Virus record (IMG/VR): IMGVR_UViG_3300021598_001798
Coordinates: 1 to 64,000 of that record
Reading direction: 5' to 3' (one strand)
Source of the DNA: a virus
Length of the DNA stretch: 64,000 nt
Shown: one piece after another, positions 35,234-44,004 of the stretch
Position numbering within the stretch: position 1 is the first letter of the stretch
Layout of the letters: every line of letters begins with the position of its first letter
The notes under the pieces: generated by a model
What the model was told of the DNA's origin: nothing
What the model saw: the letters and a program-made list of their open reading frames with translations, nothing else
Database searches by the model: none
Made by a program: the position numbers and the translations under genes

Positions 35234-36256
35234 ATGTCTAATGTATTATTGGTAGATGGTGACAATTTACTTACTATTGGTTTTTTTGGATTAAAAAATC
35301 ACTTTTATAAGGGGGAACATATTGGTGGGATATATCATTTTATAAACACCTTAAGACGAACAATTGAAATCCATCATTTGGATAAGATTGTCGTTTTTTG
35401 GGATGGACAAGATGGTTCTATAACAAGAAAAAGGTTCTACCATCAATACAAAGAGAATAGAAAATCTCGTATCAGGTCTGAAGAAGAATTACATTCTTAC
35501 GGAAAACAAAGAAACAGAATTAAACAATATCTTGAAGAACTATTTGTTAGACAAGGTGAATATGAATTCTGTGAGTCAGACGATTCAATCGCATATTATG
35601 TTCAAAACTCACCAAAAGAAAACAAAATAATTTTTTCTTCAGATGGTGATTTGACTCAATTAGTTTCAGAAAATACCAAACTCTTTAATCCCTCACACAG
35701 TAAAATATACCAACCAAATGATATGTTCGTTTATGACCATGAACAAATTCTTATACAGAATATAAAATTGGTCAAGATGATTTGTGGTGACCCATCGGAT
35801 AATATTGCGGGCATCAAAAATTTAGGTGTCAGGAGATTAATTTCATTAGTTCCTGAAATTAAAACCGAAGAGATTACCGTTGAATTTATTCTTGAAAGAT
35901 TTAACAATTTATTTGAGGAAGACAACGATAATCGTCTTGTAAAGAATCTTCTGACAGGTGTTACCAAATATGGGATATTAGGTGAGGAATTTTTTGATGT
36001 CAATAGTCGTATTGTAAGTCTTGATAATCCTTTCTTAACTGATGAAGCAAGGGAATCTATAACTTCATTAATAAACGATTTGATTGACCCTGAAGGTCGG
36101 TCATATAAAAACACCATGAAGATGATGATGGAAGATGGTATATTTTTATTACTTCCAAAATCGGATGATGCGTGGATAAACTTCCTCAATCCATTTTTAA
36201 GATTAACAAGAAAAGAAAAGAATAAAAAATTAATTAAAATCAAAAACAATGAGTAA
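35234..36256 (+). CDS. rnh: 5'-3' exonuclease/RNase H (T4 Rnh, FEN family)
   Basis: The 340-residue protein has the metal-binding acidic residues of the FEN/5'-exonuclease family in order. They are VLLVDGDNLLTIGF, KIVVFWDGQDG, the basic KRFYHQYKENRKSRIRS arch region, YEFCESDDSIAYYVQ, IIFSSDGDLTQLVS and MICGDPSDNIAGIKNLGVRR (helix-hairpin-helix). T4 RNase H is 305 residues and removes RNA primers during lagging-strand synthesis. The last 8 bp overlap the next gene. Confidence 0.85.
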   Translation: MSNVLLVDGDNLLTIGFFGLKNHFYKGEHIGGIYHFINTLRRTIEIHHLDKIVVFWDGQDGSITRKRFYHQYKENRKSRIRSEEELHSYGKQRNRIKQYLEELFVRQGEYEFCESDDSIAYYVQNSPKENKIIFSSDGDLTQLVSENTKLFNPSHSKIYQPNDMFVYDHEQILIQNIKLVKMICGDPSDNIAGIKNLGVRRLISLVPEIKTEEITVEFILERFNNLFEEDNDNRLVKNLLTGVTKYGILGEEFFDVNSRIVSLDNPFLTDEARESITSLINDLIDPEGRSYKNTMKMMMEDGIFLLLPKSDDAWINFLNPFLRLTRKEKNKKLIKIKNNE

Positions 36257-36692
36257 TCAAGAAGTAACAAAGTTCGAGTTCCTTTTGACATTAGAAGGAA
36301 ACATTATCTGTCAGCGCTTCTTCAATGTAAGAGAGCATAACCCAAAGTCGAGACGTTCTATGGATTTACACTATTACGTTAAAAATATTTGTGACGATAT
36401 TGGTGTAGATTTGAAAACAAAAACATTGGATTATCTACATGAAAATCGTGATTATTTTTACGGTTTGGATAGTGCAGAAACCGATGAACAAAATGAAAAA
36501 GAGTACTTTTTGCTCGAGATTAAGATGGGTGACGATGTATTTATTCAAAGGATGTTTTCCGCTAAAGTCTATCACCCAAAGGTTAGATATACGGTAGACA
36601 TTCGTCCTTATTTAAAGAGATATTTGTCAGATTTAACCGACATTTTATCATCTAGAGATTTGGAAACAACTTATTTAAACTATCAATTATAA
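36249..36692 (+). CDS. Unknown protein with internal duplication
   Basis: The 147-residue protein contains two copies of a 45-residue unit. Copy 1 is FEFLLTLEGNIICQRFFNVR, then NPKSRRSMDLHYYVKNICDD. Copy 2 is YFLLEIKMGDDVFIQRMFSA, then HPKVRYTVDIRPYLKRYLSD. The shared pattern is FLL-I--G--IIQR-F----HP--R-T-DI--Y-K----D. I do not recognise the family. The position between RNase H and helicase suggests a replication accessory role; overlap with rnh suggests coupled translation. Confidence 0.65.
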   Translation: MSNQEVTKFEFLLTLEGNIICQRFFNVREHNPKSRRSMDLHYYVKNICDDIGVDLKTKTLDYLHENRDYFYGLDSAETDEQNEKEYFLLEIKMGDDVFIQRMFSAKVYHPKVRYTVDIRPYLKRYLSDLTDILSSRDLETTYLNYQL

Positions 36693-36706
36693 AAAAATAA
36701 AAAACT

Positions 36707-38083
36707 ATGTCAGAAAAAAATTTTGGTTTTCTCGGAGCGTCATTTCAACAAACGTTAATTAAATCAATTGTAGAGGATAAAAAGTACGGTGAACAGATTA
36801 TTGATGTAATCGAGAGCAAATATTTTGATAATAGTTCTTTTAGATTTATTACCTCCCATATCAAAGAGTACTATCAGAAATATGGGAAAATTCCTGATTA
36901 TCAAAGTTTGTGTCAAACTATAATTCTTGAAATGGGTTCACAAGAAACCGCGAGAATACATTTAGATACAATTCACGACATCAAAGAAAATACCGTAGAT
37001 GACCCAATGGTCAGAGAAGAGGCTTTGAATTTTTGTAAACAACAAAATTTAAAGAAGGAACTTAAAATGGTAACAACCATTATTGAAAATGGTAAATTCC
37101 AAGAGTATCATAAGATTGAAGGTATTATTCAAAAGGCACTACAAGTCGGATTACCACCTGAAGAATGTATGGATGTTTTTCACAATATCGACGCCGCTTT
37201 AGAAAAAGATAATAGACAACCAATACCAACAGGTATAGAGGGTCTTGACACCGCTTTAAAAGGTGGTTTGGGTATTGGGGAACTTGGTGTTGTATTAGCA
37301 CCAACAGGTACGGGTAAAACGACCATATTATCATTATTTGCAAATACTGCTTACTTACATGGGTACAATGTTCTTCAAATATTTTTTGAAGACAATCCCG
37401 ATAACATCAAAAAGAAACATTACACAATTTGGTCAGGAATTGCACCCGATGAACAACCTGAAAATAAAGATTTTGTAAAAGAAAAGATAAACGAGGTTCA
37501 AACTCAAAGTAAAGGAACCTTGGATATTTTAAAGTTACCAAGTGATTCAGTTTCAATATCTGAGATTAAATCTCGATTGAGAAAAAGAATTTCAGAAGGT
37601 AAAAAGATTGACCTTTTAGTTATTGATTATGTCGACTGTATCAGTCCCGAAAAATCTAATTTCGGTGAAGAATGGAAAGGTGAAGGTTCAGTAATGAGAA
37701 GTTTAGAAGCGATGACAAGTGAATTTGGAATTGTTATATGGACGGCTACTCAGGGTAACAGAGAATCTATTTCATCTGAAGTTGTAAACAGTGACCAAAT
37801 GGGTGGGTCAATTAAAAAAGCGCAAATTGCCCACGTAATTTTATCAATAGGTAAAACCATAGAACAAAAAGAACATAACTTAGCAACCATGACTTTACTT
37901 AAGTCAAGAATTGGTCGTGACGGAATTATTTGGCAGAATTGTAAATTTGACAATAGACTGTTAGTCATTGATACTGAGTCTCAAACAACACTCCTTGGTC
38001 ATAAAGAGGAGAAACAAAAAAACGCTGCTGACAGGGTGAGAGAAGCTTTCACCAAAAGACAGGAAACTTTAAACAGAAATTAA
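36707..38083 (+). CDS. 41: Replicative DNA helicase (T4 gp41/DnaB-like)
   Basis: The 458-residue protein has a helical N-terminal domain and a DnaB-type RecA core. Motifs are [20 protein letters not shown], Walker [21 protein letters not shown] (near residue 200), IFFEDNP, Walker [14 protein letters not shown] (near 310) and [20 protein letters not shown]. The segment [20 protein letters not shown] is followed by [10 protein letters not shown], the arginine-finger and beta-hairpin region. T4 gp41 is 475 residues. It unwinds the phage fork 5'-3' ahead of the polymerase. No primase gene is visible in the window. Confidence 0.9.
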   Translation: MSEKNFGFLGASFQQTLIKSIVEDKKYGEQIIDVIESKYFDNSSFRFITSHIKEYYQKYGKIPDYQSLCQTIILEMGSQETARIHLDTIHDIKENTVDDPMVREEALNFCKQQNLKKELKMVTTIIENGKFQEYHKIEGIIQKALQVGLPPEECMDVFHNIDAALEKDNRQPIPTGIEGLDTALKGGLGIGELGVVLAPTGTGKTTILSLFANTAYLHGYNVLQIFFEDNPDNIKKKHYTIWSGIAPDEQPENKDFVKEKINEVQTQSKGTLDILKLPSDSVSISEIKSRLRKRISEGKKIDLLVIDYVDCISPEKSNFGEEWKGEGSVMRSLEAMTSEFGIVIWTATQGNRESISSEVVNSDQMGGSIKKAQIAHVILSIGKTIEQKEHNLATMTLLKSRIGRDGIIWQNCKFDNRLLVIDTESQTTLLGHKEEKQKNAADRVREAFTKRQETLNRN

Positions 38084-38097
38084 TAATTATTATCACC

Positions 38098-39075
38098 ATG
38101 ACAGAGAAGATTTTGAAAGAAAATCCAGGACGTTTTGTCCTTTTTCCAATCGAACACCACGACATTTGGAAACTTTACAAACAACAAGAAGCATGTTTTT
38201 GGACTGCTGAAGAAATTGATTTAGCTCAAGACATTTATGATTGGGAAAACAAACTAAATGAAGATGAACAACATTTTGTTAAAAACGTATTAGCATTTTT
38301 CGCCGCTTCGGATGGTATTGTAAATGAAAACATTGCAATGAATTTTGTGAATGCGGTACAATATACGGAAGCTAAAATGTTTTATGGTTTCCAAATCATG
38401 ATGGAAAATATTCACAGTGAAACTTATTCTTTGTTGATTGATACATATATCAAGGATAAACAAGAACAAGGTAGATTATTTAATGCAATTGACACAATCC
38501 CTGCTGTTAAGAAAAAGGCGGAATGGGCGTTAAAGTATATTGAAAAGGGTACCTTCGTTGAAAGACTTATTGCCTTTGCTGCTGTTGAGGGTATTTTCTT
38601 TTCTGGCTCATTCTGTTCTATTTTCTGGCTCAAAAAACGTGGTTTAATGCCGGGTTTAACCTTTTCAAATGAGCTTATTTCAAGAGATGAAGGAATGCAC
38701 TGTGACTTTGCTTGTCATTTGTTTAATCACCATATTGAAAATAAATTAAGTGAGAAGAGAATTAAAGACATTATCTGTGGAGCTTTAGAGATTGAAAAAG
38801 AATTTATTTTAGAGGCACTACCTGTTAAACTAATTGGTATGAATTCAGATTTGATGTCTCAATATTTGGAATTTGTGACCGATAGACTATTAATGTCATT
38901 AAATTGTTCAAAGGTCTACAATGTTGAAAATCCATTTGATTTCATGCAAAATATTGCTCTTCAAGGTAAGACTAATTTCTTTGAAAAAAGAGTTGCTGAA
39001 TATCAAAAAGCTGGTGTGAATAATAACGTTTCCATTGAAGATATGGATACATCATTTGAAGATATAGATTTTTAA
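38098..39075 (+). CDS. nrdB: Ribonucleotide reductase class I small subunit
   Basis: The 325-residue protein carries the diiron ligands in order. These are [17 protein letters not shown] (first carboxylate), [15 protein letters not shown] (Glu-x-x-His plus the radical Tyr four residues after His), [13 protein letters not shown] (Glu) and [17 protein letters not shown] (Glu-x-x-His). It is shorter than the E. coli protein (376) but complete. It forms a complex with NrdA, encoded 8 nt downstream, to make deoxynucleotides for phage DNA synthesis. The C-terminal acidic tail (SFEDIDF) is the expected NrdA-docking peptide. Confidence 0.95.
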   Translation: MTEKILKENPGRFVLFPIEHHDIWKLYKQQEACFWTAEEIDLAQDIYDWENKLNEDEQHFVKNVLAFFAASDGIVNENIAMNFVNAVQYTEAKMFYGFQIMMENIHSETYSLLIDTYIKDKQEQGRLFNAIDTIPAVKKKAEWALKYIEKGTFVERLIAFAAVEGIFFSGSFCSIFWLKKRGLMPGLTFSNELISRDEGMHCDFACHLFNHHIENKLSEKRIKDIICGALEIEKEFILEALPVKLIGMNSDLMSQYLEFVTDRLLMSLNCSKVYNVENPFDFMQNIALQGKTNFFEKRVAEYQKAGVNNNVSIEDMDTSFEDIDF

Positions 39076-39082
39076 TTAGATT

Positions 39083-41515
39083 ATGAAAGTAAAAAAGAGA
39101 GATGGCTCATTGGAAGAAATGAGATATGACAAAATCACCAGAAGAATACAATATTTCTGTGATGATTTGAATTTAGAATACATTGACCCAACATTAGTGA
39201 CTCTTAAAGTTACTCAAGGGATTTACGATGGTATATCTACAACTGAGTTGGACACATTAGCAGCCGAGACGGCTGCGTCTATGGTAACAACACATTCAGA
39301 CTATGCTAAATTAGCTGGAAGATTGGCGGTGTCAAATCTACATAAAACGACACCAAAAAAGTTTTCCCAATGTATTAAAGAACTTCACTCATTTATTGAA
39401 CCAAGAACAGGAAAAGATTCATCTTTAATATCAGATGAGGTTTATCAATTTGTGATTCAAAACAAAGAATCTTTAGATGGTGCGATTGTTCAAGAGAGAG
39501 ATTTTGATTTTGATTATTTTGGATTTAAAACTCTTGAACGTTCTTACCTTTTGAAAATCGGAAGAAGAATCGTTGAAAGACCTCAATATATGTACATGAG
39601 AGTTGCTGTTGGTATTTGTAATGGTGACTTAGAAACTGCTTTGAGAATTTATGACGATTTATCACAACATTTTTACACTCACGCAACTCCAACTTTGTTT
39701 AATGCCGGTACTCGTAGACCACAAATGTCTTCTTGTTTCTTAATTGGTAATAAAGGTGATGACATTGATGGTTTGTTTGACACAATTAAAGATGTTGCTA
39801 AAATTTCAAAATGGGCTGGTGGTATCGGACTACATGTTCATGATGTTAGAGCCAAGGGTTCATATATTAAAGGAACAGGTGGTGAATCAGACGGACTACT
39901 CCCGATGATGAAAACATACAATGAAGTCGCTCGTTGGATTAATCAGGGTGGTAAAAGAAAAGGTTCTTTCGCGATTTATCTTGAGCCATGGCACGCAGAT
40001 GTTTTTGAATTTATTGATTTGAGAAAAAATCACGGTAAAGAAGAATTAAGGGCTCGTGATTTATTCTTAGCGATGTGGACACCCAATCTTTTTATGAAAA
40101 GAGTTGAGGAAGACGGGGAGTGGTCACTATTTTCACCTGATGAAGCTCCTGGTTTGTCAGACGCTTATGATGACCCATTTTCTTTTACTCAAGAATTCAC
40201 AGAATTGTACGAAAGGTATGAGAAAGAGGGTCGAGCAAGAAAAGTTGTTAAAGCGAGAAAATTAATGGACGCAATTTTAACGGCACAAATTGAGACCGGT
40301 ACCCCATACATGTTGTACAAGGATGCTGCTAATTACAAATCAAACCAAAAGAACTTAGGTACAATTAAATCATCTAATTTGTGTACCGAGATTATTGAGT
40401 ACTCAAGCCCAACAGAACAAGCGGTTTGTAATTTAGCGTCAATCGCATTACCAAAATACATCATTAATAAAGAATTTAATCATGAACTACTTTATGATAA
40501 TGTATATCAAGTTGTGAAAAACCTAAACAACGTTATTGATTTGAATTTTTACCCTACTGAGGAAACAAAACTTTCAAACATGAAACATAGACCAGTTGGT
40601 TTAGGTGTACAAGGATTGGCGGATGTGTTTTGTATGTTAAAATTACCTTTTGAAAGTGAGGATTCGGACAAATTACAAGTAGAAATATTTGAAACAATTT
40701 ATTTCGCGGCTCTCACATCGTCTAAAGACTTGGCTGTTGAAAACGGGGCGTACTCTTCATTTGAAGGTTCTCCGTTATCTAAAGGTCAATTTCAATACGA
40801 GTTATGGGGTAAAACAGACAAGGACACAAGTGGAAGATGGGATTGGAAGTCACTAAGAAAAGATGTTGTTAAACATGGTGTAAGAAACTCTCTATTAGTT
40901 GCTCCTATGCCAACAGCATCTACCGCACAAATTCTTGGTAATAATGAAGCATTTGAACCATTTACATCTAACCTTTACTCAAGAAGAACATTAGGAGGTG
41001 AATTTATTGTAATCAATAAACATCTCGTAAATGAATTACTTGAAAGAGGATTGTGGTCTGACGAATTAAAGAAAAAACTAATCATGGAAAATGGTTCTGT
41101 TCAAAACATTCCTGAGGTACCTGTTGATGTGAAAGAAGTTTACAAAACAGTTTGGGAAATGTCTCAAAAAAGAATCTTAACCATGGCGGCAAACAGGTCA
41201 ATTTACATTGACCAATCACAGTCTTTAAATTTATTTATTGACAACGCAAACAAAACCAAAGTTTTAGCCGCACATCTTTATGGATGGAAACTTGGTTTAA
41301 AAACGGGTATGTATTATTTACGAACCAGAGCTGCTGTTGACCCATTAAAGGGTTTAGGAATCGACACCTCAACAGCAAAACCCACAGTTGAAGCTAAAGA
41401 AGTACAAAATACTTCATACAACCAAAATAATCAAAAAGAAGAAGAAGTCGTGGAGATGTCAATACCATCAAGACCAACAGATTCTCCTTTTGAATGTGAA
41501 GGTTGTGGCTCGTAA
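39083..41515 (+). CDS. nrdA: Ribonucleotide reductase class I large subunit
   Basis: The 810-residue protein has an ATP-cone at the N-terminus (MKVKKRDGSLEEMRYDKITR) and the catalytic barrel. Barrel motifs are ATPTLFNAGTRRPQMSSCFL (first redox Cys), KWAGGIGLHVHDVRAKGSYI, SSNLCTEIIEYSSPTEQAVC (radical Cys in NLCTEI), CNLASIALP and MPTASTAQILGNNEAFEPF. The C-terminal relay is FECEGCGS. All key cysteines are kept. The gene is followed by a small inverted repeat and a strong terminator that closes the replication/nucleotide module. Confidence 0.96.
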   Translation: MKVKKRDGSLEEMRYDKITRRIQYFCDDLNLEYIDPTLVTLKVTQGIYDGISTTELDTLAAETAASMVTTHSDYAKLAGRLAVSNLHKTTPKKFSQCIKELHSFIEPRTGKDSSLISDEVYQFVIQNKESLDGAIVQERDFDFDYFGFKTLERSYLLKIGRRIVERPQYMYMRVAVGICNGDLETALRIYDDLSQHFYTHATPTLFNAGTRRPQMSSCFLIGNKGDDIDGLFDTIKDVAKISKWAGGIGLHVHDVRAKGSYIKGTGGESDGLLPMMKTYNEVARWINQGGKRKGSFAIYLEPWHADVFEFIDLRKNHGKEELRARDLFLAMWTPNLFMKRVEEDGEWSLFSPDEAPGLSDAYDDPFSFTQEFTELYERYEKEGRARKVVKARKLMDAILTAQIETGTPYMLYKDAANYKSNQKNLGTIKSSNLCTEIIEYSSPTEQAVCNLASIALPKYIINKEFNHELLYDNVYQVVKNLNNVIDLNFYPTEETKLSNMKHRPVGLGVQGLADVFCMLKLPFESEDSDKLQVEIFETIYFAALTSSKDLAVENGAYSSFEGSPLSKGQFQYELWGKTDKDTSGRWDWKSLRKDVVKHGVRNSLLVAPMPTASTAQILGNNEAFEPFTSNLYSRRTLGGEFIVINKHLVNELLERGLWSDELKKKLIMENGSVQNIPEVPVDVKEVYKTVWEMSQKRILTMAANRSIYIDQSQSLNLFIDNANKTKVLAAHLYGWKLGLKTGMYYLRTRAAVDPLKGLGIDTSTAKPTVEAKEVQNTSYNQNNQKEEEVVEMSIPSRPTDSPFECEGCGS

Positions 41516-41561
41516 CTGTAGGTGGCTCCATTGATATTTTATAATTAACCATACATCTACT

Positions 41562-41596
41562 TTGTTTGATTATACAGGAGCAAAAAAATCAAACAA
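41562..41596. ncRNA. Possible structured 3'UTR or small RNA element
   Basis: TTGTTTGATT (41562-41571) and AATCAAACAA (41587-41596) form a perfect 10-bp stem with a 15-nt loop containing AGGAGCAAAAA, a purine-rich anti-SD-like string. It lies between nrdA and the terminator. It may be just a 3'UTR stem; no promoter that I trust precedes it. Confidence 0.3.
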
Positions 41597-41602
41597 TATA
41601 TA

Positions 41603-41628
41603 ATCCCAACTTCGGTTGGGATTTTTTT
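41603..41628 (+). terminator. Rho-independent terminator after nrdA
   Basis: ATCCCAAC-TTCG-GTTGGGAT is an 8-bp stem with the extra-stable TTCG tetraloop followed by a run of seven T. Confidence 0.95.
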
Positions 41629-41654
41629 ATTTATTAGTATTTGTTCTTTAGTTA

Positions 41655-41662
41655 TATTTATT
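41655..41662 (+). promoter_or_regulatory. Putative late promoter octamer TATTTATT (two copies)
   Basis: TATTTATT at 41655-41662 ends 3 nt before the ATG at 41666. A second identical copy lies at 41628-41635, overlapping the end of the terminator T-tract; the interval is 27 bp. Confidence 0.5.
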
Positions 41663-41665
41663 AGT

Positions 41666-42118
41666 ATGGCGATTACATATGGTATAGATTTTCCATTCAG
41701 AATTAGTCCTAAGGGTGATTTTTTGGTTATGACCGAAACCCCTGAGAGAGAGATTCGTGCAAACTTGATTCACTTGTTATTAACAAGAAAGGGTTCAAGA
41801 TATTATTTACCTGATTTTGGGACTAGATTATATGAATTTATTTTTGAACCAAATGACGCTGTAACATGGGGTCAGATAGAAGATGAAATAAGAACTGCGG
41901 TGAAATTATACATACCTAATTTAGAAATAAAATCAATTAGAGTTACACCCGCTGACCAAGACCCTGAAGAATCTATGAGCCCACAAGAAGATGAGGACTC
42001 AAGATTGTTTAGAGTTTCTGATTATTCAACCAAACCATATACCGCAAAAGTTCGAATTGACTATGACATAAATAACGAACCTTTTGTTTCGTCCGATTTT
42101 ATAATTATTAACATATAA
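41666..42118 (+). CDS. 25: Baseplate wedge protein gp25-like
   Basis: The 150-residue protein has the GPW/gp25 signature: TYGIDFPFRISPKGDFLVMT, EREIRANLIHLLLTRKGSRY, LPDFGTRLYEFIFEPNDAVT, and then a long insertion before YTAKVRIDYDI. The core motif (R.....l.llT..GeR...p.fG..l..f.fe) is clear. gp25 is a sheath-docking platform at the baseplate. T4 gp25 is 132 residues; the extra residues are in an acidic loop near 105-120 (DQDPEESMSPQEDEDS). It is the first gene of a wedge operon and is followed after 1 nt by the gp6-like gene. Confidence 0.9.
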   Translation: MAITYGIDFPFRISPKGDFLVMTETPEREIRANLIHLLLTRKGSRYYLPDFGTRLYEFIFEPNDAVTWGQIEDEIRTAVKLYIPNLEIKSIRVTPADQDPEESMSPQEDEDSRLFRVSDYSTKPYTAKVRIDYDINNEPFVSSDFIIINI

Positions 42119-42119
42119 T

Positions 42120-43952
42120 ATGGCTAAAAAAATATCATACGCCGTCAGAGACTTTGCGAGTTTAAGACAGGAACTAGTTAATCTCACAAGGGAATATTAT
42201 CCCGATTTGATTAAGAATACAAATGACGCATCAATTTATTCTGTTTTATTGGATTTAAATGCCGCTGTGACAGACAATTTACATTTTCACATTGATAGGG
42301 TTTGGCAAGAGACAATGCTAGATTTTGCACAACAAAGACAATCATTGTATCATATTGCCAAAACATATGGTATGAGAATACCAGGTAATAGACCATCGGT
42401 TTCTTTGTGTGATTTTACAATACAAGTACCTGTTAGAGGAGATAAAGAAGATGAGCGTTATTTGGGGACTATAAAATCAGGTGCACAAGTATCGGGTGGG
42501 GGACAAGTTTTTGAAACCATCGACGATATTGATTTCTCAAATCCCTTCAATAAAAGAGGTGAACCAAACAGATTAAAAATCCCAAATTTTGATGGTAATA
42601 ATAGACTCATATCATACTCAATTGTAAAAAGAGAAGCTGTTGTAAATGGTGTAACAAGAATATATAGAAAAGTTATAACAGAAGTTGACCAAAAACCTTT
42701 CTTAAAAATATTCTTACCTGAACAAAACATATTAGGGGTGAGTGGAGTAATTCATAAAGAGGGAACAAACTTTGTAAATAATCCAACTAACTCTGAATTT
42801 TTAAGTTCTGAAAATAAATGGTACGAAGTAAAATCATTAATACAAGATAAAGTATTTGTGCCCGACCCAACATCGGCATCTGATAGTGATAATTTCATAT
42901 CGGGAACATACGTTCCAGTTACAAATAAATTTATTACAGAATATACTCCCGAAAATTATTTTTCGGTAACATTTGGTTCTGGTAATGTTAATCCATTGGA
43001 TAATTTGGACAACTATAACCAAGGTACTTTAAGAGTAAGTCTTGGAACGTATTTGAATAACCTATCATTAGGTGCTTTACCGAAATCAAATACAACGTTA
43101 TTCATAAAATATAGAATTGGAGGAGGTAAGGATAGTAATCTCGGTATTGATATTATTACAAGTGTAGATAATGTTGAATTTTCTATTAATGGACCTAACT
43201 CATCAACGAACACTCAAGTACAAAATTCTTTAACCGTAACCAACGTAACACCAGCTGTTGGAGGTGCGGACCAACCCACAATTGAAGAAGTTAGAAACAT
43301 GATAGCATATAACTTCTCTGCACAAAATAGGGCGGTAACTCTTAATGATTATAAATCTTTAATTGAGACAATGCCATCAACATATGGGGCTCCCGCTAAG
43401 GTAAACGTGATGGAAGAAGACAATAAAATAAAAATTAAATTATTGTCATATGATGAGAATGGTAATCTTATTGATACTGTTTCAAACACATTAAAAAACA
43501 ACATTTTATCTTACTTAGCCGAGTACCGAATGGTTAATGACTTTTTAGAAGTTCAAAGCGGTGAAGTGGTTGATTTCACACTAGAGATTGACGTTGTTAT
43601 TGATAAAAATGGTAACCAAACAGAGATTGTTAAAACTATTATCGAGGATACTGTTAGTTATTTTTCAATTGAAAAAAGAAAAATGGGTGACCCATTATTT
43701 GTTGGTGATTTATATAAAACAATAGGTGAAGTAAATGGAGTGGTAAACGCTGTCGATATAAGAGTTTTCAATAACGTAGGTGGAGAATATTCATCTTCTG
43801 AAGTGTTACAATCATATATTGACCCAACCACAAAAGAAATTGCTCAATCCGATATGACTATCTATATGAAATCTAACCAAATATATCAAATAAGATTTCC
43901 TCAGAAAGATATAAAAGTTAGAGTAAAAACATTAGGAACGACTACATTCTAA
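42120..43952 (+). CDS. 6: Baseplate wedge protein gp6-like (Baseplate J family)
   Basis: The 610-residue protein starts MAKKISYAVRDFASLRQELV and has the J-family order. It includes DLIKNTNDASIYSVLLDLNA, LHFHIDRVWQETMLDFAQQR, LYHIAKTYGMRIPGNRPSVS, VTFGSGNVNPLDNL, and then IAYNFSAQNRAVTLNDYKSL and a C-terminal EVVDFTLEIDVVIDKNGNQT. T4 gp6 (660 residues) forms the iris ring of the baseplate together with gp7 and gp25, in agreement with the neighbours here. Confidence 0.85.
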   Translation: MAKKISYAVRDFASLRQELVNLTREYYPDLIKNTNDASIYSVLLDLNAAVTDNLHFHIDRVWQETMLDFAQQRQSLYHIAKTYGMRIPGNRPSVSLCDFTIQVPVRGDKEDERYLGTIKSGAQVSGGGQVFETIDDIDFSNPFNKRGEPNRLKIPNFDGNNRLISYSIVKREAVVNGVTRIYRKVITEVDQKPFLKIFLPEQNILGVSGVIHKEGTNFVNNPTNSEFLSSENKWYEVKSLIQDKVFVPDPTSASDSDNFISGTYVPVTNKFITEYTPENYFSVTFGSGNVNPLDNLDNYNQGTLRVSLGTYLNNLSLGALPKSNTTLFIKYRIGGGKDSNLGIDIITSVDNVEFSINGPNSSTNTQVQNSLTVTNVTPAVGGADQPTIEEVRNMIAYNFSAQNRAVTLNDYKSLIETMPSTYGAPAKVNVMEEDNKIKIKLLSYDENGNLIDTVSNTLKNNILSYLAEYRMVNDFLEVQSGEVVDFTLEIDVVIDKNGNQTEIVKTIIEDTVSYFSIEKRKMGDPLFVGDLYKTIGEVNGVVNAVDIRVFNNVGGEYSSSEVLQSYIDPTTKEIAQSDMTIYMKSNQIYQIRFPQKDIKVRVKTLGTTTF

Positions 43953-43991
43953 TTTAATTTTTATTTATTTTTCTGGAAATCCATAATTTTC

Positions 43992-43999
43992 TATTTATA
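43992..43999 (+). promoter_or_regulatory. Putative late promoter octamer TATTTATA
   Basis: TATTTATA lies 5 nt before the ATG at 44005, within the 52-nt gap after the gp6-like gene. Confidence 0.5.
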
Positions 44000-44004
44000 G
44001 AATA

